Counted from the stretch's first letter, positions 25,830 through 34,077 are shown. The stretch is 64,000 nucleotides of DNA from Mesorhizobium tianshanense (GCF_007830515.1 NZ_VLKT01000026.1:45104-109103), one strand, 5' to 3'. Program-made: numbers and translations. Notes: a model not told the origin generated them from the letters alone.

Positions 25830-27479
25830 TCAACTTGCGCGTCCCCCCGGGTTGGTAGTCTCGAGCAGACGAGATTCACGCAAAACGCCAGCTTTCTTCA
25901 GAATAGGATAGGCGATCGCCGCTATATGAGCGTTAATGCGCTTTAGGTCGCGCAGGATGTCGAGATGAAGCGAACTGGTCTGGAGAGTTTCGATGTGCCC
26001 GTCGCGAAGCCGGTTGAGATGATTCTCGGCCGACCGCTCCTCAAGATGCCGGATATCGACCTTCGCCTCGACCAGCCGGCGGGCGAGCTTTGCGTCGCCT
26101 GACACGAGAATGCTCTGGGCAAGGCGCAAATTCTCGATGGTGACGGCGTAAAATTCTTCGATTTCGGAAGCGCCCTCCGCCGAGAAGGTCAGCTGGTTCC
26201 TGATCTTTTTCTCGATGAGCTCTCGCAAGTTCTTGTCGACGATATCCCCGATATGCTCGAGATTGATGGAGTAGGAAACGATCTCCGCGGAGCGCTGCGT
26301 GTCTTTATCATCGAGGACGGTGCGGTCGAGACTTGCAAGATAGAGTTTTACTGAATCGTTCAGCCGATCGACTTCATCGTCCATCATGGCAATGTCCGCG
26401 CAAAGTTTTGTGTTGTTGCGGCGCAGAGCCTCAAGGTTGTTTTGCAGCATCGCTTTTACCTTGTCGCCGATCCGCAGCGTCTCGCGCGCCGCGCAGGCGA
26501 GCGCCACAGTTGGGTCATCGAGGCTCCCCTTGTCTAAATGCTCTGGACCGCTGCCGGGAATGCCAGCTTCGGGAAGGGCCCGTCGCATCGCACCGGCGAA
26601 CGGACCAAGCAGCAGCAGCAGTACCGCAGCCAGCAGGAGGTTGAAGGCGATGTGGGCGTCGACAACGAATTGACTTGGACCCGCGGCAACGCTGGACAAG
26701 CCCAAAGCCGCCTGATCGACAAAAGGCACGACGATCATACAGCCGATTGCTCGAGCCAGAAAGTTGCCGACGGTGACGCGGCGCGCCAGCGGCCCGTCGA
26801 CCAGCGTCGCGAGTATCGGAGGAACGGCGCCGCCGAGATTGGCGCCGAGCACAAGTGCAAGGCTGAGGCCCGGACTGAGCGTTCCGCTGGCCGCCAGCGA
26901 CGTGATGAGAAGGACAACGGCCATGCTGGAGGATGAGGCAATCGCTAGCGCGGCCGCGACAACAACAGCCAGCACCGGCACGGCTTCAAGTGAAGCCATC
27001 AGGGCGCGCAGAACCGCCGACTGCCGCAATGGCTCGGTAGACTGTCCCAATAGGTGGAGCGACAGGAGCATCAGGCCGAGGCCTAGCACCGCGCGGGCGA
27101 TCCCCTTTGGCTGCTTTGCCTCGCTGCAAGTGAACGTGACGACCCCGGCTGCAATCAGTAGCGGTGCCAGCCAGTGGATGTCGAAGGCGAGGATGCGGGT
27201 GACGAGGCTGGTCCCTACATTGGCGCCGAGCATGACGGCCTGCGCCATCGCCGAACTCATGAAGCCGCTGCCGGCAAACGAAGCCGTCATCAGAGCGGTA
27301 GCCGTGCTGCTCTGCAGGGCCATCGTCGCGGCAAAGCCGGCGCCGAAGGCCATCAGCCGATTGCGTGTGCCAGCCGCGATCCACCGACGTAACCTCGCGC
27401 CGAAGGCGCGGGTCACACCAGTTTTGACCATACGTAGGCCCCAAAGCAATAGAGCGACCGCGCCGATAAAGTCCAACAT
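25830..27479 (-). CDS. Na/Pi cotransporter family protein with PhoU-like domain
   Basis: 549 residues. The first 320 residues form two inverted PNaS repeats with the QSSTA signature (FAATMALQSSTATALMT near residue 55) and about eight or nine membrane spans. The C-terminal 200 residues are a PhoU-like helical domain (LNLEHIGDIVDKNLREL...IETLQTSSLHLDILRDLKRINAHIAAIAYPIL). Such proteins move phosphate with sodium. The gene lies 140 bases downstream of the microcompartment operon on the same strand and could export or reclaim phosphate released by the PLP lyase, or serve the phosphonate genes (inference). Confidence 0.88.
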   Translation of the reverse strand: MLDFIGAVALLLWGLRMVKTGVTRAFGARLRRWIAAGTRNRLMAFGAGFAATMALQSSTATALMTASFAGSGFMSSAMAQAVMLGANVGTSLVTRILAFDIHWLAPLLIAAGVVTFTCSEAKQPKGIARAVLGLGLMLLSLHLLGQSTEPLRQSAVLRALMASLEAVPVLAVVVAAALAIASSSSMAVVLLITSLAASGTLSPGLSLALVLGANLGGAVPPILATLVDGPLARRVTVGNFLARAIGCMIVVPFVDQAALGLSSVAAGPSQFVVDAHIAFNLLLAAVLLLLLGPFAGAMRRALPEAGIPGSGPEHLDKGSLDDPTVALACAARETLRIGDKVKAMLQNNLEALRRNNTKLCADIAMMDDEVDRLNDSVKLYLASLDRTVLDDKDTQRSAEIVSYSINLEHIGDIVDKNLRELIEKKIRNQLTFSAEGASEIEEFYAVTIENLRLAQSILVSGDAKLARRLVEAKVDIRHLEERSAENHLNRLRDGHIETLQTSSLHLDILRDLKRINAHIAAIAYPILKKAGVLRESRLLETTNPGGRAS

Positions 27480-27619
27480 TCTTACCTATCCGATCGCCTT
27501 TGCGTTTCACCCCGCCTCCTATTTACAGGGCTGCTCTCAAAGCGCTTTAAGTACCTGAGGCGAGAGTTCCAAAGTCGCTTCCGAGGACTGCCGGGATAGG
27601 TTCGCCTCGATAGGATTCG

Positions 27620-28327
27620 TCAATTGTGATCCCGGCCCTGCACACGAGCGAGCACTGCCTCGATGTGTAGCAGCGCCCGATCGACATCATCGGATTTGCC
27701 CGACATATAGACGCGGCCTGCCGCCCCGATCATCTGGACATCAACGAGGGTCAGTCCAGGACTGACTTTTTCTGCCTCGTTCGCGGCAAGTGTCGCGAAG
27801 AGCGCGGGAACCATTTCGAAGACAAGCAACGTTTCGCCGGGCAGCGCCATTGAAGCCTGTCGATTTCGATTGATAATGATCGCGTGCTGGTCCGCTATTC
27901 TTTCAATTTTGTCCGTGTACAGGATACGTGGCCGCAGCTGTTGCTCCGCCGAAAGTCCTAGTCCGCTGAGAATCGCCTGTCCCGCCCGTTCCAACCTCGC
28001 ACCATCATCTCCATGGATCTCCAGCACACCGAACTGGCGTTCGACGAAGAGAATCCCAGGCTCGAGCTCCGGGTCCTGCTTGAGCGCGAGATCGATCACG
28101 CGCTCAATCATGAGGCCTGGCGCGACCTCGAGGATCAGGGAATGCTGCCCGGCAAGAGCTGGATAGCCACGGGCACGTGTTGGAGTACCCAGATAAGCTG
28201 CAAACTGTGGCTGCAGGTTTTCCAGCATGAGGTAGACGCGGAGGTCGCCACCTCGCACGGGAGCAAGCGGCTTCGAAACTTCATTTCGAGGTCGGGTAGT
28301 CTCAGCGGTCGTGCGCGGCGTTTTCAA
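27620..28327 (-). CDS. BMC shell protein, tandem-domain (BMC-T) trimer, copy 1
   Basis: 235 residues with two successive BMC domains. The first is LMLENLQPQFAAYLG...GILFVERQFGVLEIHGDDGARLERAG (residues 33-120). The second is GETLLVFEMVPALFATLAANEAEKVSPGLTLVDVQMIGAAGRVYMSG (residues 160-225). A 25-residue polar N-terminal extension precedes the first domain; the paralogue at 29363-29965 lacks it, so the true start may be later. Tandem-domain proteins form pseudohexameric trimers, often with large gated pores. Last gene of the microcompartment operon. Confidence 0.88.
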   Translation of the reverse strand: MKTPRTTAETTRPRNEVSKPLAPVRGGDLRVYLMLENLQPQFAAYLGTPTRARGYPALAGQHSLILEVAPGLMIERVIDLALKQDPELEPGILFVERQFGVLEIHGDDGARLERAGQAILSGLGLSAEQQLRPRILYTDKIERIADQHAIIINRNRQASMALPGETLLVFEMVPALFATLAANEAEKVSPGLTLVDVQMIGAAGRVYMSGKSDDVDRALLHIEAVLARVQGRDHN

Positions 28328-28340
28328 GGTCTACCCCGGT

Positions 28341-28619
28341 CTACTTCGTAGGTGTGGCGAAGAATTTCGTGACGTCCGCATGAGGGCGTGGAATCACATG
28401 AACGGAAACCACCGTCCCGACTTGACCCGCAACCTCAGCCCCAGCTTCGGTCGCGGCCTTCACGGCGCCTACGTCGCCATTGATGATAACAGCGACAAGC
28501 CCGTCGCCTACTTCCTCGCGACCCACGATAGAAACGTTGGCTGCCTTCACCATCGCGTCGGCGGCCGCGAGCGCAGCGACGTATCCCTTCGTTTCGATCA
28601 TTCCTATTGCATTCGACAT
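28341..28619 (-). CDS. BMC shell protein, single-domain hexamer (BMC-H), acidic pore
   Basis: 92 residues from ATG 28619. It is a canonical BMC-H domain (AIGMIETKGYVAALAAADAMVKAANV...GDVGAVKAATEAG). The pore loop reads EEVGDGL. Aligned with PduA (KIGSGL), Glu36 replaces the Lys and Asp39 replaces the pore Ser, so the hexamer pore should be ringed by acidic side chains. This is the only BMC-H in the window and therefore presumably the main shell facet protein. It lies 13 bases before the tandem-domain gene in the same operon. Confidence 0.95.
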   Translation of the reverse strand: MSNAIGMIETKGYVAALAAADAMVKAANVSIVGREEVGDGLVAVIINGDVGAVKAATEAGAEVAGQVGTVVSVHVIPRPHADVTKFFATPTK

Positions 28620-28710
28620 GATGTTCTCCAGTTTAGTTGCTTGGTTTAAATTGCGGCGAAGACTCCGCCCCGTTGGCCTGGCGGCCGATCGAGTTGCGCT
28701 AGATTCTCGA

Positions 28711-28953
28711 TCATGTTTCCTCATCTATGGACCCAATGATGAGCGCATCGATCGGCGGGTTCGCCCCTTTGAACCACGCAGCTGCGACCGAACCGGTCGC
28801 AATGATAACGCGCTCCCCCGTTCCGCAACCAAGCGGGTCGAAGGCCAGCAGGCGAGCCCCGGCCTCGACCTCAACCTCCAATATTGAGCCGACGGGTATT
28901 TCATCGACACGCTTTGTAGACCAGACACTTCCAACGACAGTGGCCTTCAACAT
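28711..28953 (-). CDS. BMC vertex protein, EutN/CcmL (BMC-P) pentamer
   Basis: 80 residues, all of one EutN/CcmL domain: MLKATVVGSVWSTKR, then GSILEVEVEAGARLLAFDPLGCGTGERVIIATGSVAAAWF and IDALIIGSID. Pentamers of this family cap the vertices of the polyhedral shell. The start overlaps the end of the upstream small gene by 7 bases. Only one BMC-P is present, which is enough to close a shell. Confidence 0.95.
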   Translation of the reverse strand: MLKATVVGSVWSTKRVDEIPVGSILEVEVEAGARLLAFDPLGCGTGERVIIATGSVAAAWFKGANPPIDALIIGSIDEET

Positions 28954-29366
28954 GTCTGCCTCCGGATCAGCGATATGCCGCGTTCGCGAGCTCGGTCACG
29001 AGCGATCGGCGTAACGACGGCGTCGGGGCCAAGCACCAGCTCTTTCCCTTCGGCGCCATTGATGATCTTCTCACCGACAATTCCCGAGAGTGGTGCTATC
29101 TTATTTGCGGGGGCCGACCCCGAACGGACAGCCGGGCTGTCGCTGCGATCCGGATCCAGTTGAAAAGCGATGGTGCCGTCGCGCAATTGTACTGCCGTGG
29201 CAGGGTCGTCCATCAACGTGACAATCCGGTCGACGAAACGCCGCAGGTCGGAGTCGGTCGCGATCGATACCACTTCCGGACGCGTGGAAGGTTGGCTTGC
29301 GAGTGCCTCGCGGACAGCTTCGCTGACAAGTTGCCGAAGGACATTGGGATCGAGCGCGCCCATCAC
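28947..29366 (-). CDS. Microcompartment-operon protein of unknown function with an N-terminal amphipathic helix
   Basis: 139 residues that I do not recognise as a named family. Residues 5-24 (LDPNVLRQLVSEAVREALAS) form an amphipathic helix followed by a Ser/Pro-rich linker, the layout of a BMC encapsulation peptide; the aldehyde dehydrogenase ends in a similar helix. The C-terminal 55 residues contain LSGIVGEKIINGAEGKELVLGP and VVTPIARDRARERGISLI. The VTP-x-ARD-like word resembles one near the EutQ N-terminus, but there is no cupin domain. It may be a scaffold or shell-core linker (inference). It overlaps both neighbours. Confidence 0.7.
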   Translation of the reverse strand: MMGALDPNVLRQLVSEAVREALASQPSTRPEVVSIATDSDLRRFVDRIVTLMDDPATAVQLRDGTIAFQLDPDRSDSPAVRSGSAPANKIAPLSGIVGEKIINGAEGKELVLGPDAVVTPIARDRARERGISLIRRQTC

Positions 29367-29965
29367 GCGATCTCCAGGGCCGACTGCGCGGCCGATGCTG
29401 CTGCCTGCACACTTGCTTCCGTGCCAGACAGATATACCCGACCAGTGGCGCCGATCATGCGGAAATCAATTACCTTGATGTCTGCTGCTTTCTCGGCCTC
29501 GTTCGTGGCCAGAATTGCGTACGCTGCCGGTTCCATTTCCAGGACGAACAGCGTCTCGCCAGCAAGAGCCATGGAACCGCCCTTGTTTCGATTGATCAGG
29601 AATGCGTGCAGCGGATCGAGGCGTGTTACGATGCGCGACGCCAGAACCTTCGGTTTCAGGGCTTGATCACTCGACACCTGAATGTCTCTTAGCACCGCCG
29701 CGCCGGCGGCCCGCACTGCAGCTGTCGACCGCGAATGGATCTCCAAATAGCCGAACTGGCGTTCCACGACGAGAATGCCGGCCTGCACCTCGGCCTCCTT
29801 CAGCGCCACGTCCGTCAACGCCTCAATGTCGAGGCCGGGAGCTACCTCGATGATTTGAGCAGCCATATTGGTTCGCGGCAGGGAACCGCGAATCCATGAA
29901 CCCATGAAGCACATGGTCTGCGGCTGCAACTGATCGATGAATATGAAGGAGCGCAGTTTTGCCAT
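29363..29965 (-). CDS. BMC shell protein, tandem-domain (BMC-T) trimer, copy 2
   Basis: 200 residues, two BMC domains without the N-terminal extension of copy 1. The first is SFIFIDQLQPQTMCFMGS...AGILVVERQFGYLEIHSRSTAAVRAAG; the second is GETLFVLEMEPAAYAILATNEAEKAADIKVIDFRMIGATGRVYLSG. The two copies share the ERQFG-LEIH and E-A-EK blocks and are clear paralogues; they may form distinct or mixed trimers. The gene starts 3 bases after the aldehyde dehydrogenase stop. Confidence 0.92.
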   Translation of the reverse strand: MAKLRSFIFIDQLQPQTMCFMGSWIRGSLPRTNMAAQIIEVAPGLDIEALTDVALKEAEVQAGILVVERQFGYLEIHSRSTAAVRAAGAAVLRDIQVSSDQALKPKVLASRIVTRLDPLHAFLINRNKGGSMALAGETLFVLEMEPAAYAILATNEAEKAADIKVIDFRMIGATGRVYLSGTEASVQAAASAAQSALEIA

Positions 29966-29968
29966 GAT

Positions 29969-31501
29969 TTATGTCCGACCTAGGGCTGATTTGAGCTCTT
30001 CGCGGACGAGAGAGCGGATCTGCTCACGCAGCAGCGCCAGTTCGTGAGGTGCGGGCGCAGATCGTGCGGGTTGCGCGGGGACCGAGACTGTTGAACTTGG
30101 CGTCTTCCATGGAGTCAGGCCCTCGAAATTGCCGAAGGGCAAACGCTCATCGGTGGGGTAAGCAATGCTGCTCCAGTTCATGAGCGAAGCCGGCGTGAGA
30201 TTTTCGCCGAGCGCGCTGCCGCCCATGAAACCTGTCCCGATCGTCATCGTCGGACCAAGATTAGTGCCGAAACCGGCGGCCCCCTGAGAGCAGGGTGCGT
30301 TCACAACCGTGCGAAGGGCAGGCACGGCAGCGGCATAAGCCATGATCGTCGTTTCATTCTGGGAGTGGATAGCCGCCGAATGGCCACCCCCAGATTTGCG
30401 GGTCATCGAGCGAGCAGCACGAATTGCTTCGTCGACTCCGCCCACAGGTGCGAATCCGAGAACCGGACAGAGTTTCTCGCGTGTGAAATGCTCTTCAGGC
30501 AGCAGGCGATCAATGGGGACAAGCAGGACCTTGGCATTGCTCGCGATGGTAAAGCCACAGGCTCGGGCGATGATCGAAGCGTCCTTACCGATAGCGTCGA
30601 CATTGAACCCCTTGTCATTCCAAAGGAACGCCCGCAGCTTCTCGCGTTCGCTGGGAGAGCAAAGATGTGCTCCAGCTGTCCGCAGTGTATCGAGGAGTTG
30701 ATTGGCGATGCCTTTCTCCGCAAGCACGACCGATTCATTGGTACACAAGATTGAATTGTCGAACGACTTGCTTTCGACTATCCGTGCTGCCGCGGCCGTA
30801 AGGTCCGCGCTGGAGTCGACGTAGACCGGTCCGTTGCCTGGTCCCACACCCAAGGCGGGCGTGCCTGAGCGATATGCCGCACGGACGACCGCCGGCCCAC
30901 CCGTCGCGACGACGAGATCGACGCGTTCATCGCCCATCAGACCTTCGATAACTGGAATTGACGGTTCCCGCACCACTTGGATTACCCCGTCGGGGGCACC
31001 CGCCTTCACTGCCTCTGCTGCGAGCAAATCGGCTGCATCGGCACAGCATGCTTTTGCAGCGGGATGCGGACAGATGACGATCGCATTGCGCGTGAGAAGG
31101 GCAAGGATGGTCTTGAAAAACACAGTTGCGACCGGGTTTGTCGATGGCGTCAGTGCGAGGATGACACCAGCAGGTCGACCGATACGAACAAGTCTGCGAT
31201 CGCCATCAATCGCTGGGCCGGTCCAATCTGTGTCCTTGTAGGTGTCGAATATTCCAAGAGAACACAACTCGTTCTTCAGGCGCTTGTGTTCAACAACACC
31301 GAAACCGGTTTCCTTCACTGCCCATTCGGCATAGCGCGCTGCTTGGCTGTGTGCCGCTTGAGCGACGGCTTTGGCGATCTTCAATGTCGCTACGGGGTCG
31401 TATCGGGCGAACGTCGTCGCAGCCCATCGGGCGCGATCAAGCATCGCGCCGTGGGTGTCGCTATGCGATGAGAAATTCAGTTTTGCTGTCTCGGTAGCCA
31501 T
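29969..31501 (-). CDS. CoA-acylating aldehyde dehydrogenase (EutE/PduP type) with C-terminal encapsulation helix
   Basis: 510 residues. The catalytic Cys is C253 in SFDNSILCTNES. PGNGPVYVDSSADL, GVILALTPSTNPVATVF and the C-terminal domain STPxx-free fold are typical of acetaldehyde/propionaldehyde dehydrogenases that make acyl-CoA with NAD and CoA. After residue 470 there is a Pro/Ala-rich linker and then ELALLREQIRSLVREELKSA, an amphipathic helix of the kind that targets enzymes into the shell. It is the signature enzyme of the operon, oxidising the toxic aldehyde made by the neighbouring PLP enzyme. Confidence 0.92.
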   Translation of the reverse strand: MATETAKLNFSSHSDTHGAMLDRARWAATTFARYDPVATLKIAKAVAQAAHSQAARYAEWAVKETGFGVVEHKRLKNELCSLGIFDTYKDTDWTGPAIDGDRRLVRIGRPAGVILALTPSTNPVATVFFKTILALLTRNAIVICPHPAAKACCADAADLLAAEAVKAGAPDGVIQVVREPSIPVIEGLMGDERVDLVVATGGPAVVRAAYRSGTPALGVGPGNGPVYVDSSADLTAAAARIVESKSFDNSILCTNESVVLAEKGIANQLLDTLRTAGAHLCSPSEREKLRAFLWNDKGFNVDAIGKDASIIARACGFTIASNAKVLLVPIDRLLPEEHFTREKLCPVLGFAPVGGVDEAIRAARSMTRKSGGGHSAAIHSQNETTIMAYAAAVPALRTVVNAPCSQGAAGFGTNLGPTMTIGTGFMGGSALGENLTPASLMNWSSIAYPTDERLPFGNFEGLTPWKTPSSTVSVPAQPARSAPAPHELALLREQIRSLVREELKSALGRT

Positions 31502-31508
31502 TGATCAC

Positions 31509-32798
31509 CTAAGCGGCGGCACGCACGGAGGGGGCCTGCGAGATAAGCTCGCGCATGCGCGGGAGGGCGACACGAAACCGATCCACGACCTCCTCCGCCA
31601 GGGTGGATGACATCAACACTCCGGGCTTAAATTGCAGAACGCGCTTGTCGAGAGACGAGAAGATCGCCCAGACACCATTTTCATAGAGCGCGCGTGAAGC
31701 GTGAACAGCCCCTTCGGGGTGAGCAAACTCGACTCCCATGACCACGCCTTTTTGACGCAGACCCACGACGACATCGCCATCATTTTGGATCATGTCTCTG
31801 AAAGCATCACCGAAATATCGAGTGAGATAATGGACGTTCGCGCGGACTTCAGGCCGCTGCAGGATTTCAAGCACCTTCAAAGCGACGAAGCAGCCGGGCT
31901 CAGCGCCACCAGAGGTCGAAATATGTGCTGCACCGTCCTCTTCCATCCACGCACCAGTCCTTTTGGTAAGCATGGTGACCGCGAATGGATAGATGCCGCC
32001 GCTGATCCCCTTCGCGTTGACAAAGATGTCAGGCTGTACGCCGTAGGATTGCCACCCCCACATCTCACCGGTGCGCAGTAGGCCTGTCTGAACTTCATCG
32101 GCGATATAGAGTGCCCCGTATCGTTCACACAGCGCCTTGACCGACTGATTGTACCCGTCGTGCGGCATGGGAAAGCCGTAGGTGGCAGGAATCGTCTCCA
32201 AAATCACGGCTGCAATGTCTCGCGACGAAAGGGCGCGTTCCATTGCGGTGAGGTCGTTGAACGGCACATGGATAAACTCTTCGGGCCTATCCGACAGAAA
32301 TATCTTTGAAAAGCGCGCATCCCCAGTGGCCACCGAAAGGCCGGAATGACCGTGATAGCCTTTTATGATCGATACGATCTTGCGTCGTTGGGTAGCATAA
32401 CGGGCCGACTTGATCGCCACATCGACAGCCTCGGCGCCGCCTGGCGCAAAGAAGGCGTAATCAAAACCCGGGCAGACCTTCACTAGGGCCTCAGCCAACG
32501 CCGTACGAGCGACAGACGGGAACCAATGATTGCCGATGTCGAAATGGTCGAGCGCGGTCTTCAGCGTGTCGATTAGTTCGGCATTGCGATGGCCAAAATT
32601 GAACGTGCCGCCGTTGATGTGGAGATCGATCAGGCGCTTCCCGTCCATATCATGAATGACGTAGCCCTCCCGCTTGTCGATAACGAGGTCTATGCCGGCA
32701 TCTCTCCAGAACTTCGTCTTCCCAGGATTCCAGTAAGCAATCGACTTCTCGATCACCTCCTCCTTCGATGAAAACTTAAACATGCCGTAGTCGAACAT
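31509..32798 (-). CDS. Class III PLP enzyme, probable amino-alcohol-phosphate phospho-lyase or aminotransferase
   Basis: 429 residues. PLP contacts are visible: YIADEVQTGLLRTG with Asp234, and VNAKGISGG with Lys263 as the Schiff-base lysine. Class III members include ordinary aminotransferases but also ethanolamine-phosphate and 5-phosphohydroxylysine phospho-lyases. In RMM-type microcompartments such an enzyme is paired with a kinase and an acylating aldehyde dehydrogenase. That context, with two kinases nearby, favours a phospho-lyase giving aldehyde, ammonia and phosphate. First gene of the shell operon, 7 bases before the dehydrogenase. Confidence 0.85.
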   Translation of the reverse strand: MFDYGMFKFSSKEEVIEKSIAYWNPGKTKFWRDAGIDLVIDKREGYVIHDMDGKRLIDLHINGGTFNFGHRNAELIDTLKTALDHFDIGNHWFPSVARTALAEALVKVCPGFDYAFFAPGGAEAVDVAIKSARYATQRRKIVSIIKGYHGHSGLSVATGDARFSKIFLSDRPEEFIHVPFNDLTAMERALSSRDIAAVILETIPATYGFPMPHDGYNQSVKALCERYGALYIADEVQTGLLRTGEMWGWQSYGVQPDIFVNAKGISGGIYPFAVTMLTKRTGAWMEEDGAAHISTSGGAEPGCFVALKVLEILQRPEVRANVHYLTRYFGDAFRDMIQNDGDVVVGLRQKGVVMGVEFAHPEGAVHASRALYENGVWAIFSSLDKRVLQFKPGVLMSSTLAEEVVDRFRVALPRMRELISQAPSVRAAA

Positions 32799-32855
32799 TG
32801 GGTTCCCGATTGGTGTGAGGGATCACGCCGGGGCGGTCAGCGGTACTAGAAAAAC

Positions 32856-32882
32856 AACATTTCCAACATTTCCAACATTTCA
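32856..32882. repeat. Three tandem 9-base repeats in the divergent BMC/deoR promoter region
   Basis: AACATTTCC occurs twice and AACATTTCA once, head to tail, at 32856, 32865 and 32874. They sit 58 bases upstream of the PLP enzyme start in the 239-base region shared with the divergent DeoR regulator. DeoR-family proteins commonly bind short tandem direct repeats, so these are candidate operators. Confidence 0.55.
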
Positions 32883-33011
32883 GTCAGTGTGTCAATTGCC
32901 ATTTACGACAGCCTGCTATTCTCTTTGGGGGAAACGGCTGGCTAGGATCTAGAAGGCGGACAGAGCGTGACTGGCCTCGCAGATAGCCGCGAAATGCCGT
33001 TGTGTGATCTC

Positions 33012-33036
33012 GTGGCATAAACTAAAGGAATGCCAC
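33012..33036 (+). promoter_or_regulatory. Inverted repeat over the deoR-family gene ribosome site
   Basis: GTGGCAT and ATGCCAC form a perfect 7-base inverted repeat separated by 11 bases, ending one base before the ATG at 33038. The AAGGA ribosome site lies in the spacer. It could be an autoregulatory operator or an RNA hairpin that limits translation. Confidence 0.45.
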
Positions 33037-33037
33037 A

Positions 33038-33820
33038 ATGTCCACCAACTACCGCCAAGATGAGATACGGCGACAGCTCGCTGCGAATGGCCGGGTTCGC
33101 GTCGAAGCGATCGCGCAATCGTTAGATGTTAGTACCGAGACGATACGGAGGGATCTGACTGATCTTGAGGCAAAAGGTCTCGTTCGTCGTATCCACGGAG
33201 GGGCAGTGCCGTTCCATGTCGATCAGGAACCGACTGTCGCAGAGAGAGCCCGCGTCCGTACTCGCGAGAAATCCTTACTCGGTGCAGTTGCCGCCGATCT
33301 CGCTGAAAATGGAATGTCGATTTTCATCGATGCGGGTTCGACACAATCCGCTTGCGCTCGCCATCTGATCGGTCGGGCCAATTTGACCGTCACCACGAAT
33401 TCACTTGATATCGCCGCGAGCCTTTCTCAATCGCCGGGAATTCGTGTTCGGGTCGCGCCGGGCATCGTCCGTAAGGGTGACAACGCGATGAGCGGCCAAG
33501 ATGCTATCAGCTACATCGAACGTTTTGCGTTCGACCTCGCTCTTGTTGGAATCGGAGCATGCGATTCAGAACTCGGCTGGATGGATTTCGAGGAGGAAGA
33601 AGCCAATTTGCGGCGCCTGGTGTTACGCCGAGCGAGCAGGCTTGTGATTTTGGCCGACAGCAGCAAGTTCGGTAGGCGTGCCGCCGTGCGGACGTATCCG
33701 ATCACCCAGGCGTTGACGGTGGCAACGGATCGCCTCCCGCCGGCACCATTCTCGGGGGTATTAGGTAACTCAGGCGTGAGTGTGCTTGTGCCGAAAAATC
33801 TCCGCGAGGTTCGTGGATAG
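33038..33820 (+). CDS. DeoR-family transcriptional regulator, divergent from the BMC operon
   Basis: 260 residues. The N-terminal DeoR winged helix is textbook (YRQDEIRRQLAANGRVRVEAIAQSLDVSTETIRRDL...GLVRRIHGGAVP, residues 4-60). The C-terminal DeoRC sugar-phosphate-sensing domain follows (FIDAGSTQSACARHL, TTNSLDIAA, ADSSKFGRRA). Members usually sense a phosphorylated intermediate, so a phospho-amino-alcohol would be a sensible ligand here (inference). It shares a 239-base promoter region with the microcompartment operon. Confidence 0.9.
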   Translation: MSTNYRQDEIRRQLAANGRVRVEAIAQSLDVSTETIRRDLTDLEAKGLVRRIHGGAVPFHVDQEPTVAERARVRTREKSLLGAVAADLAENGMSIFIDAGSTQSACARHLIGRANLTVTTNSLDIAASLSQSPGIRVRVAPGIVRKGDNAMSGQDAISYIERFAFDLALVGIGACDSELGWMDFEEEEANLRRLVLRRASRLVILADSSKFGRRAAVRTYPITQALTVATDRLPPAPFSGVLGNSGVSVLVPKNLREVRG

Positions 33821-34077
33821 AGACACATGAGGGCTCACCAAGTCCGTCGGCCCGAGACCGCCAAGCATGGACCTGGGCCAGTTACAGACAGCGTCAATTC
33901 GCTGACAATGGGGCCATTGGTGGTGCGAAACTAGGCCGGCGGTAGCCCGCTCAATTTTTCTTGGGCGGCAGACTAGGCTGCAAGCCCGATCAGATGACGA
34001 TCTTTGGCCGGGCCAGACAGCAGTGGCAATGGTTCCGCACAAGGGTAGCGGTCCGGCCCATGCATGGTTCGTTTCGG

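Noticed and set aside
32856..32882. Possible CRISPR-like array
   Set aside because: Three contiguous 9-base repeats without spacers are far too short for CRISPR. They were interpreted as candidate operators.
33830..34070. Possible transposase remnant between deoR and the double permease
   Set aside because: Short stretches look vaguely transposase-like on the minus strand, but I could not find a motif or a consistent frame to support it.
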